A stretch of 64,000 nucleotides of DNA from Thiorhodovibrio frisius (GTDB lineage Bacteria > Pseudomonadota > Gammaproteobacteria > Chromatiales > Chromatiaceae): assembly GCF_033954835.1 (NCBI RefSeq), contig NZ_CP121471.1:1668501-1732500 (forward strand), written 5' to 3'. Every line of letters begins with the position of its first letter. The stretch's first letter is position 1. Shown piece by piece: positions 48,001 to 56,131 of this stretch. The notes under the pieces are model-generated. The model made no database searches, was not told the origin of the DNA, and saw only the letters and a program-made list of their open reading frames with translations. The translations under genes were made by a program, and so were the position numbers.

Positions 48001-48463
48001 CATCTGCCCGTCGCGCATCGACCGTGTTCAGGTTCGCCTGCTCCTTCTGCAAGAGTTGTTCAAGCGCGGGCAGCGGGGTGTTTTCATCCGCCTCCAGGCC
48101 CTCGAGTGGCACGGATTTCGGCTCGGTCTGCGGCTCGGTCTCTGCCGGGGGCGCCAGCGCTGCTTGGATGGCCTGAATCTCGGCCGGCGCACGCTCGGCG
48201 ATCTGTTCGAACTTGGCGGCCGCTGCCTCATTGTCCTGTGCTGTGCGCAGATGGCTCAGTGCTTTGCGGTAAAGCTCGATCAGCCGGCTCTTGGCCTCCT
48301 CGGGCATGTCGGTCGCGGCCTCGACCTCTGCGATCTTCGACTCCAGTGCCTCCGCGGTGACAGGCGATGCCGCCAGCGCGCTCTCGGTCTCCTGAGCGCC
48401 AACCAACGAAAGCGAGGCCATCCAAAGGAGGGTAGCGGTGAGAAGAAAGGGAAGTGTTCGCAT
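45008..48463 (-). CDS. mscK: MscK/KefA-type mechanosensitive channel
   Basis: About 1151 residues. A signal peptide (MRTLPFLLTATLLWMASLSL, cut near VGAQ) is followed by a long Gln/Glu/Ala-rich periplasmic coiled coil (to about residue 500). Roughly ten membrane helices follow, and then the MscS core: pore helix and neck ALSVGIGFGLQEIVANFISG, beta domain PIRVGDAVTVGDTDGVVTKI and ELLVPNKEFITGRLLNWSLS. An acidic cytoplasmic loop (AEAEEEDEGDVGDLQFEEPD) separates helix groups. It releases solutes on osmotic downshock; E. coli MscK also needs external K+. I use ATG 48463 because it gives a clean signal peptide. Confidence 0.9.
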   Translation of the reverse strand: MRTLPFLLTATLLWMASLSLVGAQETESALAASPVTAEALESKIAEVEAATDMPEEAKSRLIELYRKALSHLRTAQDNEAAAAKFEQIAERAPAEIQAIQAALAPPAETEPQTEPKSVPLEGLEADENTPLPALEQLLQKEQANLNTVDARRADAESRLAILEARPDVIGQRLADATQEREEAAAQRQALDEDDAGAVLVEAQQWELATRQVALSTEITMLNQELSSQPLRTQLLEAKLARDEASAEQIGERVGMLEELIDLKRRQAAEQATAKAEQTRRELKGMHPVLVELSEQNAALSRDVSTMIEQVKAQDEARQALEQRLEQLGADYQDAQETLESGEVNDDLGRILLRQLDTLPDPRAFAEKADQRQDEIANLNVRRLEYRSEARRIADTDATVERLAQPLQADDSTTPRTDQELAAQIAKLQELVQQRQAQLDQALETNRLYLGKLRELDRAEQALLATAAEYDAFLGENLPWLRNAKPISLEDIRALPSQLRAQFVSADLPGLPRLIGQELALSPAFWFVLVGAVVLLWRRRGTIATINSVAPRLGKPTTDCMGHTWRVLALTLLLAAPLPSLVGMVGWQLQSAGGGTALSHALGTSLIWVALHLAILLSLRAICLPHGLAAAHFRWPERNLKLLRTQLKLVIWPLAISALIVKLAIDLNPTDSGGTLAKLGLLLGYVPLSLFLYRVLHPQRGVLAHLRSSGAYPTVTRTYLIWYPLAVGYPLVLLALSWTGYVYTATAYSHLFLLTLWFLLALALSNALAQRWLQVTRRRLAYDAAMERRRAEQAEAEEEDEGDVGDLQFEEPDVDITALSDETHGLIRILIFATALGGLYLIWFSALPALRIFDDVVLWHGTVMVDGTEQSHPITLASLGLALLYAIGTWVLADRLPALLEIVLLQRFKMTAASRYTVTTLTTYAIIAVGVLLVLSTMGARWSQVQWLAAALSVGIGFGLQEIVANFISGLIILFERPIRVGDAVTVGDTDGVVTKIKIRATTIRNWDGKELLVPNKEFITGRLLNWSLSDQTTRLVLAIGIAYGSPVRQAMDLLAEAARENANVLDEPAPTVIFETFGDNSLGLLLRCFVGSIDQRVSTISALNVVINDKFNAAGISISFPQRDLHIDTISPLRVQIEQASHGDLGAQVSS

Positions 48464-48610
48464 GGTCAGCCGTCTGACAGCAGGGCTTCTTTTACCCGAA
48501 TAGGCGAAGCGGATTTCGACATGGCGTTGCTCTGTTCTTTGGATGCGTGATTGGGATGCGTGATTGGCCAGGAGCGTAGCAGTGCGCTGTGGCGGGCTCA
48601 AGGGTCTCGC

Positions 48611-50665
48611 TCACGATTTTTCGCCCAAAGCCGAGAGGGTCCCAATATCATCCGACTCCTTCCCACTATCATTACGCAGATAGAGCGTCTCACTCGGGAA
48701 CGCAATGCTCAGCCCATTGGCCTCGACGATGGCGCAACAACGAAAGATCACGTCCTGCTTGACCTGGAGCCAGCCTTCCCAGTCGACGGTCTTGGAGAAG
48801 CAGTAGATCAGGATGTCAATTGAACTGTCGCCGAGGGCATCGAGATAGACCAGCAGCGTTCGCTTGATGCCGTAACCATCCATGGCGTCCGCGATCTTGG
48901 CGAGTTGTTGTTTGGTATAGCTGGAGGTGTCGGTGCTGCTATCGGCGATGTCTTTATGGGCAATCAGCATGGCGCGAATGTCATCGACTGTCTTCTTCAC
49001 CTGCTGCATATCACTGCCGTATTCGAGCCCGAGCGTAAACTTGATGCGCCGTCCCAGTTTGCGCCGATTCCAGTTGCGCACGTCGATGCTGGCCACATAA
49101 GCGTTGGGCAAAAAGATCACTGCATTGTCGAAGGTGCGGATCTTGGTGCTACGCAGACCAACATCGATCACCGTGCCCTCACCGTTTGGCGTCACGATCC
49201 AATCGCCTTGCTGGAACATGTCGTCGGCAATGATGGAAATGCAGCCGAAGATGTTCGCAATGGTCTCCTTGGCCGCGAAGGCGACAGCCAGACCGCCGAT
49301 GCCGAGCGAGGCCAGCAGGGCGCGGATGTCGAAGCCGAAGTGCTGCAGCAGGTAGAGCAGGGCGAATACGATCACCAGGAAGCGGGTCATGCTGGACAAA
49401 AAGTTGACCAACTCGCCGCGCAGGGTCGGATAGCGGCGAAGCAACTCGCTCGAATACAGCATCACGAAGTTGTCGATCAGGCGCAGTAGCGCCCACACGA
49501 CCAGCACGACATACAGGCTGTCGATCACGCTCATGATGCGCTCGCCGGATACGCGCAAGAACAGAATGCGCGTCGCCTGCGCAATGGCGATCAGCACCAG
49601 CAGGATGCGCAGCGGACCGAGAAACGACTGCTCAAGTAGGCGCAGAAAGCGCTCGGATTCGGTCGGAGCCTGCTGCGCGCTCTGCGCCTGTTGCGGCGCT
49701 GCCCGTCGCGGCCATACCCGCCGCAAAAGTCGCAGCAGCATCGGCAACAGAATCAGACCGACGCCGGTCAACGCCAGAAACAACGCAGCAGCAGCGACAA
49801 TCTGGCCAAGGCTAATGAGTTGGCCAATGTTGTTGTCGGTGCCCGGCAGGATGCTGGCGTTGAGGTCGATGGCCCAAGGCTGCGCATCGATGGTGCCGAT
49901 TAGCGTGCTGATGCCGAGCCAATGCAACAACTGGTTGCTGGTTGCCGCGTCCTTGACGAAACCGAACAGCGACTGCGCCACGGCGTCATAGACCTCGGCG
50001 CGCTGGCTGTAGTCATGATAGGCGCTGATGAGTGTTTGCTCAGCGTTACTGGGCGTGCTCGCCTTGCCGGCTTCCAAACGCTGCACGGCGCGCCCGAACG
50101 GGACCTGATTGAAAGCGGTGCGATGCTCAAAGCTGTTGAACGCACCATCAAAGTTTGCGGCTGGGGCGAATCTGATCCAGTCGCGCGCCACCGTCGTCAA
50201 TAGATCCGTGAAGCTCTGATCCAGGATCGCGCTGTTGAGGCGCAGAATTGCGATCATCTCGGCGGTCTTGTCCCCGCTGCGCCGAGCACTTGAGACGGCA
50301 TCGCGCAGACGCAGCAGTTCGTCCGCCGGGAGCCTTGGTGCAAAACCGCGACCGCCTTGGGACAGGATGGCCCGGTTGAGTTGCTCCAACACCCGGGCGC
50401 GCTGATGCGTCAGCCGGGCCATGTCGGCGCTATCGGTGGTGGTGCTGATACGCTGGTCGAGGTTGGCAACCGCGAGCAGGAGCGGCTGTTTGAAGGGCGT
50501 TGTGTCGCCGAGGTTCTCTGCGCGCATCACCGGCGCATCCGCTGCCGGCAAGCTCACTGGGAACAGCAGCAGCCCGAGCAGCAGGGCTGGAATCACAGCT
50601 GGAATCGCAGCTTGCATTGCAGTTGGGGTCACACTGGAACCTATGCCGTTTCTCGATTCATTCAT
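48611..50665 (-). CDS. MscS-superfamily mechanosensitive channel, long form
   Basis: About 684 residues from the ATG at 50665 (GGTG upstream). A signal peptide (VIPALLLGLLLFPVSLPAAD) precedes a helical periplasmic domain (about 30-260), five membrane segments and the MscS core. Core motifs: LASLGIGGLAVAFAAKETIA, DDMFQQGDWIVTPNGEGTVI, VIFLPNAYVASIDVRNWNRR. The C-terminus forms the usual cytoplasmic alpha/beta cage. It is tandem with the MscK-like gene, so the cell has at least two large osmotic valves in one locus. Confidence 0.92.
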   Translation of the reverse strand: MNESRNGIGSSVTPTAMQAAIPAVIPALLLGLLLFPVSLPAADAPVMRAENLGDTTPFKQPLLLAVANLDQRISTTTDSADMARLTHQRARVLEQLNRAILSQGGRGFAPRLPADELLRLRDAVSSARRSGDKTAEMIAILRLNSAILDQSFTDLLTTVARDWIRFAPAANFDGAFNSFEHRTAFNQVPFGRAVQRLEAGKASTPSNAEQTLISAYHDYSQRAEVYDAVAQSLFGFVKDAATSNQLLHWLGISTLIGTIDAQPWAIDLNASILPGTDNNIGQLISLGQIVAAAALFLALTGVGLILLPMLLRLLRRVWPRRAAPQQAQSAQQAPTESERFLRLLEQSFLGPLRILLVLIAIAQATRILFLRVSGERIMSVIDSLYVVLVVWALLRLIDNFVMLYSSELLRRYPTLRGELVNFLSSMTRFLVIVFALLYLLQHFGFDIRALLASLGIGGLAVAFAAKETIANIFGCISIIADDMFQQGDWIVTPNGEGTVIDVGLRSTKIRTFDNAVIFLPNAYVASIDVRNWNRRKLGRRIKFTLGLEYGSDMQQVKKTVDDIRAMLIAHKDIADSSTDTSSYTKQQLAKIADAMDGYGIKRTLLVYLDALGDSSIDILIYCFSKTVDWEGWLQVKQDVIFRCCAIVEANGLSIAFPSETLYLRNDSGKESDDIGTLSALGEKS

Positions 50666-50778
50666 CAGTTTCACCGCGAGATACCCCCATCCTTCAGTGC
50701 GGGGAGGGATAGCGGGTGTTCACAGTGCCGCCAAAGAAAATAAGTGCAGGCTTTCCACCGGCTGGGCCGTGAGACTCT

Positions 50779-50792
50779 GCCCTTTAAAGGGC
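50779..50792. repeat. 14-bp perfect palindrome
   Basis: GCCCTTTAAAGGGC reads the same on both strands. First of three perfect palindromes in the divergent space between the MscS-type gene and the Cys-rich protein gene. Confidence 0.8.
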
Positions 50793-50800
50793 TTGGTGAC

Positions 50801-50818
50801 CGAAGCCGCGCGGCTTCG
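50801..50818. repeat. 18-bp perfect palindrome
   Basis: CGAAGCCGCGCGGCTTCG is self-complementary over all 18 bases and lies 8 bases after the 14-bp palindrome. Confidence 0.8.
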
Positions 50819-50887
50819 CTGCCCTCGTCAGCGAGCCGTCGTCGTAAGCCAATGGGTCAGTTTGCCGGGTTTCGTCGTCTGAGTCTG

Positions 50888-50917
50888 ACCATTGCGCGCC
50901 AATTGGCGCGCAATGGT
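50888..50917. repeat. 30-bp perfect palindrome
   Basis: The left half ACCATTGCGCGCCAA is followed directly by its exact reverse complement, with no loop. It could form a cruciform or bind a dimeric regulator. It also sits inside a plus-strand frame encoding LSLTIARQLARNG. Confidence 0.85.
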
Positions 50918-51138
50918 AGGTCGCGATCTCGACCGATGGGGCAAAATCCTGCCCGCGCTTCTGAAATTGCCTGATCCTCGAGAGGAGCGGTCGGTGAGCC
51001 GACCATCGCCTATCGGGAGCCCTTCAACATGACGATCCGGCTTGGTTTGGTTATGGATGCTAGGGCCACAGGCGAATCTGGGTTTTGATCGCCCTGACCA
51101 GACGAAATCGATTTCGTCCAATCCTAGAGGAACACGAA

Positions 51139-51414
51139 ATGAGATGTATCGCTTTGACCGCACTGTGCCTGCTTTCGCTCTTTGCCTGGGGAGAAGACGG
51201 ACCGAGTGAGTTGCAGACCCTGGGTCTGTCCGGTGCGCAATCCGGCTCGGAGTGTGCCTCCTCTTGCGAGGCGACCTTGGCGACGTGCAAGCAATTCTGT
51301 CGGGATACGACCGCGCGGGGCGACGTGAGGCACTTTGATGAGCCGGATGTGTCGGTATCGTCCTGCATCAGCGACTGCGAGACCGATGCGTCGATCTGCA
51401 ACAAGGACTGCTGA
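51139..51414 (+). CDS. Secreted small protein with two identical CX3C-X6-CX3C modules
   Basis: A 91-residue precursor with signal peptide MRCIALTALCLLSLFAWG. The mature part has eight Cys in two modules of identical spacing: C39-C43-C50-C54 (CASSCEATLATCKQFC) and C76-C80-C87-C91 (CISDCETDASICNKDC). The last residue is Cys. The spacing suggests two helical hairpins, each pinned by two disulfides, like twin CX3C proteins. No family is recognised and metal binding is also possible. AGAGG lies 7-9 bases before the ATG. It faces away from the MscS-type gene. Confidence 0.75.
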   Translation: MRCIALTALCLLSLFAWGEDGPSELQTLGLSGAQSGSECASSCEATLATCKQFCRDTTARGDVRHFDEPDVSVSSCISDCETDASICNKDC

Positions 51415-51446
51415 CCTTATAGCACGGCAATCGCCTTAACCAGACC

Positions 51447-52640
51447 TCACGAAGGTCGCGAGGCTCGAGTTAGCGCCTTAACCAGCGGATTGGCACTCAG
51501 GCCGTGCAGCAGGATACTCAGCAGGATGGTGCAGACCAGGGTGCCGGTCAAAGTGCCTCCGCCGGGTAAGTCGGCGCTGAATACCATGATACCGAACACG
51601 ATGCTGGCCAGACCGCGCGGCCCAAACCAGCCGATAAAAAGCTTGGTTCTGGGCTGCAATGGCAGCCCCCACAGGGACAGATAGACTGGAAGCATGCGGA
51701 TTAGGGTCAGGCTGAGCACTGCGTAGAGCAGCACGGACCAATTGAAGTAGCCCAGCGTTTGGCCCACCAATCCGGCACCGAAGAGCACCCAGGTGACCAG
51801 GGCCAGGGTGTCGCCGCTGCCCTCGGCGGGGAGCAGAAATCTATGCTTCTCCTGCTGCGCCAAGGCGCCGAACAAAAGGCCGCCGGAGAAGGCTGCGATG
51901 AAGCCGCTGCCGCCAAGCAGCTGGGCCAGGGCAAAGCAGGACAAGGCGAGCGCCACCACGGGGAGTTGCCGCCAGGTCTCGGCGATCCAACCCTGACGGG
52001 TGCAGAGCCGCAAAAGCCAGGTTGCGGCTAAAGTGGCCCCGACCCCCACAGCAACGCCAATGCCGATCGCCTCGGCGAAATACCCCAGGCTAAACCCCAG
52101 CCGATACTCTTCGACGCCGGTCGCCAAGGCCAGCAGAGCGAGCAGGATAGGCACGCAGATACCGTCGTTCAGACCGCTCTCTACGTTGAGTCCCTCACGC
52201 ACGTCCGCCGGGACGGAAGCGTTGGTGACCACGGCCTTGCCGAGGGCCGCGTCGGTGGGGGCGAGCATGGTCGCGAGGATCGCAACCTCAAACAGTCCGA
52301 GGTCGGGGAACAACAGGACCCCGAGCGCAAATCCCAACAGGATCGTCAGCGGCAGACCCAGGCTCAGCAGGCGCTCAGGAATGTGCCAGCTCTTGCCCAG
52401 GACCGAGAGATTGGCATTGGCCGCGTCCGTGAACAGGACCAAGGCGAGGGTCAGTTCCGCCAGGGTGCGCAGACCCTCCCGGTCGATATCCAGATTCAGC
52501 CAGCCAAGCCCGACGGGCCCGAGCGCCAAGCCAAAGGCGGTAAAGACCATGGGGCCGGTGACGGGCGTGCGCTCCACACCGCCGGCAATGGCGCTGTAGA
52601 CAAAGACAAAGAGTGCGAGAAGGCTGAGGTTTGCATACAT
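51447..52640 (-). CDS. CPA1-type cation/proton antiporter
   Basis: About 397 residues with twelve or so membrane helices. Family motifs: LTLALVLFTDAANANLSVL, ILATMLAPTDAALGKAVVTN and the ion-site stretch VREGLNVESGLNDGICVPIL (ESGLND). It also has GWFGPRGLASIVFGIMVF, with GPRGLA typical of CPA1. It exchanges Na+ or K+ for H+. Start chosen at ATG 52640, with GGGAG 8 bases upstream, instead of an in-frame start at 52664. Confidence 0.92.
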   Translation of the reverse strand: MYANLSLLALFVFVYSAIAGGVERTPVTGPMVFTAFGLALGPVGLGWLNLDIDREGLRTLAELTLALVLFTDAANANLSVLGKSWHIPERLLSLGLPLTILLGFALGVLLFPDLGLFEVAILATMLAPTDAALGKAVVTNASVPADVREGLNVESGLNDGICVPILLALLALATGVEEYRLGFSLGYFAEAIGIGVAVGVGATLAATWLLRLCTRQGWIAETWRQLPVVALALSCFALAQLLGGSGFIAAFSGGLLFGALAQQEKHRFLLPAEGSGDTLALVTWVLFGAGLVGQTLGYFNWSVLLYAVLSLTLIRMLPVYLSLWGLPLQPRTKLFIGWFGPRGLASIVFGIMVFSADLPGGGTLTGTLVCTILLSILLHGLSANPLVKALTRASRPS

Positions 52641-52746
52641 GGCGAGGCTCCCAATTAACACCATTATGCCGGAAGTAAGCTCGCGTTACGCAACCATCAT
52701 CTTAATACCTGTCTGTGGGAGCTCTCTGGGATCTCTGAGACTCCCG

Positions 52747-53171
52747 AGGTTGAGGCGCACTGCTGCGCTCCAATGGATCGGCTATTACAGCGTCAAAAGG
52801 CGATTCAAAAAGCCCTGGCTAAGCGTCATTTGCGCAATGGCCATGTGATCCTCTATGAGGTCAGCGATCCCGCTGACCCGTCCCGCCCCTATTGCCTGTG
52901 CCGTAACCCCCAGACGGCGCAGCGCGAGTCTCATACGCGCGAACGGCTGCTGGATCTCACCACCAAGACCCTGGCTGAGATCGCCGCCTATAAGCGCGCC
53001 ACGACCGTTGAGAAGCTCGGTGCGCGTGTCGGTCAACGGTGTCGAGTTCGATCAAAATAGTACCCCAACACCCGAGCAAGAACAGATATTAAAGCTCCTG
53101 CAAGTCACGATGTCGCCACCCGCGTGAAATCCGAAATCGCCTGCCAGCCCTGTAGTAGCGGGGGGTTTTGG
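52747..53171 (+). pseudogene. Deletion derivative of an IS1634-type (IS4 superfamily) transposase
   Basis: One frame reads MDRLLQRQKAIQKALAKRHL, then NGHVILYEVS, which in the intact family continues into the DDE core. Here it jumps to DPADPSRPYCLCRNPQTAQR and RERLLDLTTKTLAEIAAYKR, the late part of the same transposase, so the catalytic middle is gone. After LGARVG the frame changes and ends TPTPEQEQILKLLQVTMSPP. A second copy of the last 211 bases lies at 60790-61001. Confidence 0.7.
52961..53171 (+). repeat. 211-bp near-identical repeat, copy A (IS1634 scar)
   Basis: Nearly identical to 60790-61001, with about a dozen substitutions and one 1-base length difference near the end. It covers the last part of the transposase relic plus about 45 bases after its stop, ending at TTTTGGT. 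Confidence 0.85.
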
Positions 53172-53237
53172 TAACAAGCCACTTCATGCCTCCTCCAACA
53201 CAACGGATATTTCAGGCTCAAAGTGCGATAGGATTGA

Positions 53238-54362
53238 CTATTGGCTAGGATCGAACCGGGACAGGAGATCAGAGGCTCTTGCTTGCAGTTCTTTTTCATT
53301 GTCCTCAAAGGAAGGTGACTCCGCTGCCATGGCCTTCCTGTGATCATCAAGCCAGCGAATCATCTTCCCCTGCTGGAAATAAAACCGATCTTCCGTGATT
53401 CTGGTTTTGCCAGCGTCGAAGGCTTCTACCCCAATGGCATCGGCCTCTTCCTGAACGAGGTAAAAAGGCGCGTTATACTGATGCCTTGCCCGCAGAACAA
53501 AAATCAAGGAGCCCTCGCTGAAGTAAAACTCCTCGCGTATCATCCCAGTATCGAAGTAAAGCGAAAGCTCAATCAGACGAATCCGTCCATCCACATCGCG
53601 ATATGCCGTGGCTTCGCCTCCCTCGGTCGATAAATCAGAGATATCCGCCTGCTCGGTCGTCAGTAGCGGCAATGCCTCGCGGATTGCCTGATATTCACCG
53701 CGAATGAAGAGGATGCCCGATTGCTGATGTGCGGGCTGGACCGCTTGCAGGGTCGATGTCTTGATCAGCCCGACCGTGGTTGCCTTGGTGCCGATGTACC
53801 GCGCCAGAACATAGTCGCCCGCCTGTCCATGCTGTGTCGGAACAGTTTGGACCACATCGCCCTGAACGACATAGGCTTGCCGCAAAATCGGTGGCATGAG
53901 CATGACCGTATAAAAATGCGAAACGGCTGTGATGACGCGAAACTCCTCGGCGGCAGCAAAGCCATCCCGGCTGAAACGCTCACCCGGCCAGTTGGCTCCG
54001 CAAAAGGACAAAACTCCCGCCATCTGTTCCATGCGCACCCCGTCCTCAGTGACCTGGATGGCCAGGGTGCCTTGATCGTCGACAAAGTGGTAAAGGCCAT
54101 TGCCCACCAGGCCAGCCACACCAGCTCCGTCGCAAATATGCGCCGCAGGCCCGAAGACCGAGGAATAGGAAAACGACAGGGCATCGCCGGTCAGCATAAG
54201 CGCAAGCGACCCCTGAGCATTGCGCCAGCTTCCGCTTGGGTCTATGGCATTGTCCAACCGCGCAGCCCAAGCGGTGGACAATGCCGAATAATAGACGGCA
54301 AACGCGGCCAGAACCGCAGCGAGAGAGGCAGCCCTCCGACTGATGTGCGTTGTCGTTTTCAT
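53238..54362 (-). CDS. Secreted protein of unknown function
   Basis: A 374-residue precursor with signal peptide (RAASLAAVLAAFAVYYSALS, then TAWA). The first half has aspects of a beta-sandwich domain (DPSGSWRNAQGSLALMLTGD and FVDDQGTLAIQVTEDGVRME) with two Cys. The second half, IRLIELSLYFDTGMIREEFY then FSEGSLIFVLRARHQYN and RFYFQQGKMIRWLD, resembles a repeated strand domain seen in many secreted hypotheticals. No enzyme signature is visible. It ends 67 bases after the transposase scar. Confidence 0.75.
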   Translation of the reverse strand: MKTTTHISRRAASLAAVLAAFAVYYSALSTAWAARLDNAIDPSGSWRNAQGSLALMLTGDALSFSYSSVFGPAAHICDGAGVAGLVGNGLYHFVDDQGTLAIQVTEDGVRMEQMAGVLSFCGANWPGERFSRDGFAAAEEFRVITAVSHFYTVMLMPPILRQAYVVQGDVVQTVPTQHGQAGDYVLARYIGTKATTVGLIKTSTLQAVQPAHQQSGILFIRGEYQAIREALPLLTTEQADISDLSTEGGEATAYRDVDGRIRLIELSLYFDTGMIREEFYFSEGSLIFVLRARHQYNAPFYLVQEEADAIGVEAFDAGKTRITEDRFYFQQGKMIRWLDDHRKAMAAESPSFEDNEKELQARASDLLSRFDPSQ

Positions 54363-54389
54363 AATGATGATATCAAAGCGTAAATGTGT

Positions 54390-54545
54390 TTAGAAGATGG
54401 GGCTTAGAAGACGGGCGTGCTCTTCGCGAACCGTGCGGCGAAGGAAATCAGCCGGCGGCTGGAGGTCGGCATCGAAAACCACGACCAGGGGCACCATTGA
54501 CAGATTGGCGCAATCATTGATGGAAGGCAGCTCGGATACTCAGAC
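54390..54545 (-). pseudogene. Relic of a family 2 glycosyltransferase
   Basis: The minus strand encodes VPLVVVFDADLQPPADFLRR, which matches the DxD substrate-binding segment of processive GT2 enzymes (FDADFxPPxDFLRR). Only about 40 residues remain before TAA at 54390-54392. It is probably a dead fragment; a short translated frame could start at 54497. Confidence 0.4.
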
Positions 54546-54566
54546 TCCTTGATCCGCACGAATCCG

Positions 54567-55901
54567 TCATGAGGTCATCCTTTTACTCTCTATGCGCTGA
54601 TCAATTGGCCGATAATCGCGTTCTTGAGCGCCGGTATATATTTGCCGTGGTCGCCCGATGCGACTGCCAGGGGTGCGGTTCTGCTCCCACCAGTGAGCGA
54701 TCCAGCCCGGTAGCCGACCGATGGCAAAGACCACGGTGAACATGTTGGTTGGAATGCCGATCGCCCGCAACAGGACGCCGCTGTAGAAGTCAACATTGGG
54801 GTAGAGCTTCCGTTCGATAAAATACGAGTCCGACAGAGCAATCTCCTCCAACCGTCGCGCAATCTCTAGCAGTGGATCATTACCGGCGAGCTGCGGTAGT
54901 AGGCGTTCCGCAATGGCACCCAGCATGCGCGCCCGGGGATCGAAATTCTTATAGACACGGTGACCGAAGCCCATCAATCTCACCTTGCTGTCCTTGTTTT
55001 TCGCGAGCCTGACGTATTCCTCCGGCGAGATGTGGCCTTGATGAATGCGCTCGAGCATGTCGAGTACCTCCACGTTGGCGCCACCATGCAAGGGCCCCCA
55101 GAGCGCGCAGACTCCGGCAGCGCAAGAGGTAAACAGATTGGCTCCGCTCGATCCAACCAGACGAACGGTCGATGTCGAACAATTCTGCTCGTGATCCGCG
55201 TGGAGGATCAGAATGAGATTTAGCGCCTCCCGCACCAGTTGTGGGCACACGTACTGCTGATAGGGTTGGGAGAACATCATGTGGAGAAGGTTTGGCACAT
55301 AACGTAGATTTTGGTCCGGGTAAATGTAAGGCAGGCCCCGGGAGTGCCGAAACGCATAAGCGGCAATGGTGCGCACTTTGCTAATCAACCGCGCGGCGGC
55401 CTGGCGGACCTGTTCAGCATCGTCGAGCGCGTGCAGTTCCGGATGGAAGCAGGACAACGAGTTGATCATCGCCGACAGAATCGCCATCGGCGGCGCGCTG
55501 CGCGGGAACCCTTCGAACTGATGCTTCATGCCCTCGTCGAGATTGGCAAAGCGGGTCAGATCGGCGGAAAAAAGGTCGTACTCCGCCTGGGACGGCAGTT
55601 CGCCGCAGAGCAGCAGCAGGGCCACTTCAGTGAAGCTGGCACCATTTTCGAACTGCTCGATGGGTATCCCTCGGTAGCGCAGAATGCCTTGCTCGCCGTC
55701 GATGAAGGTGATGGCACTTTCACAACTTCCGGTGTTGCCATAGCCGGGATCGAAAGTGATGCAGCCCGTACGGGCACGCAGGCTTTGGATATCGATCGCT
55801 CGCTCGCCTTCGCTGCCGACCAACAGTGGTAGCTCAAGCTGCTTTTCGCCAAGTGTCAGGAGGGCGTTAGCCGGGGTCATTTCGGCTGTGGTGTCAGACA
55901 T
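54567..55901 (-). CDS. gltA: Citrate synthase, type II
   Basis: 444 residues, matching proteobacterial type II citrate synthases that condense acetyl-CoA and oxaloacetate at the entrance of the TCA cycle. The active-site regions are present: GPLHGGANVEVLDML, RLMGFGHRVYKNFDPRARML and KLYPNVDFYSGVLLRAIGIP, giving the two His and one Asp. An N-terminal beta domain (FDPGYGNTGSCESAITFIDG) is typical of the hexameric, NADH-sensitive form. Confidence 0.96.
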   Translation of the reverse strand: MSDTTAEMTPANALLTLGEKQLELPLLVGSEGERAIDIQSLRARTGCITFDPGYGNTGSCESAITFIDGEQGILRYRGIPIEQFENGASFTEVALLLLCGELPSQAEYDLFSADLTRFANLDEGMKHQFEGFPRSAPPMAILSAMINSLSCFHPELHALDDAEQVRQAAARLISKVRTIAAYAFRHSRGLPYIYPDQNLRYVPNLLHMMFSQPYQQYVCPQLVREALNLILILHADHEQNCSTSTVRLVGSSGANLFTSCAAGVCALWGPLHGGANVEVLDMLERIHQGHISPEEYVRLAKNKDSKVRLMGFGHRVYKNFDPRARMLGAIAERLLPQLAGNDPLLEIARRLEEIALSDSYFIERKLYPNVDFYSGVLLRAIGIPTNMFTVVFAIGRLPGWIAHWWEQNRTPGSRIGRPRQIYTGAQERDYRPIDQRIESKRMTS

Positions 55902-56131
55902 TGTCGAGTATTCCGAGCAGAGGTTTGAGGAAATGCTGCGCCACCGTGACGTTTCTCAAGGGCGCGCGGGTTGAAATCAGGGGGATATACAGCCGCGAAT
56001 TATCGTGTAATGGGAAAATTCCGCATTGAAATCGCGTTTGTAGAACTTAGGCAAAACAACCGGCTTCATCTTCCGGTAGTAGCCGGGACCATGAATAAAA
56101 GCGCTGCGCACCCCGTCCCCCAAGCGTGCCT

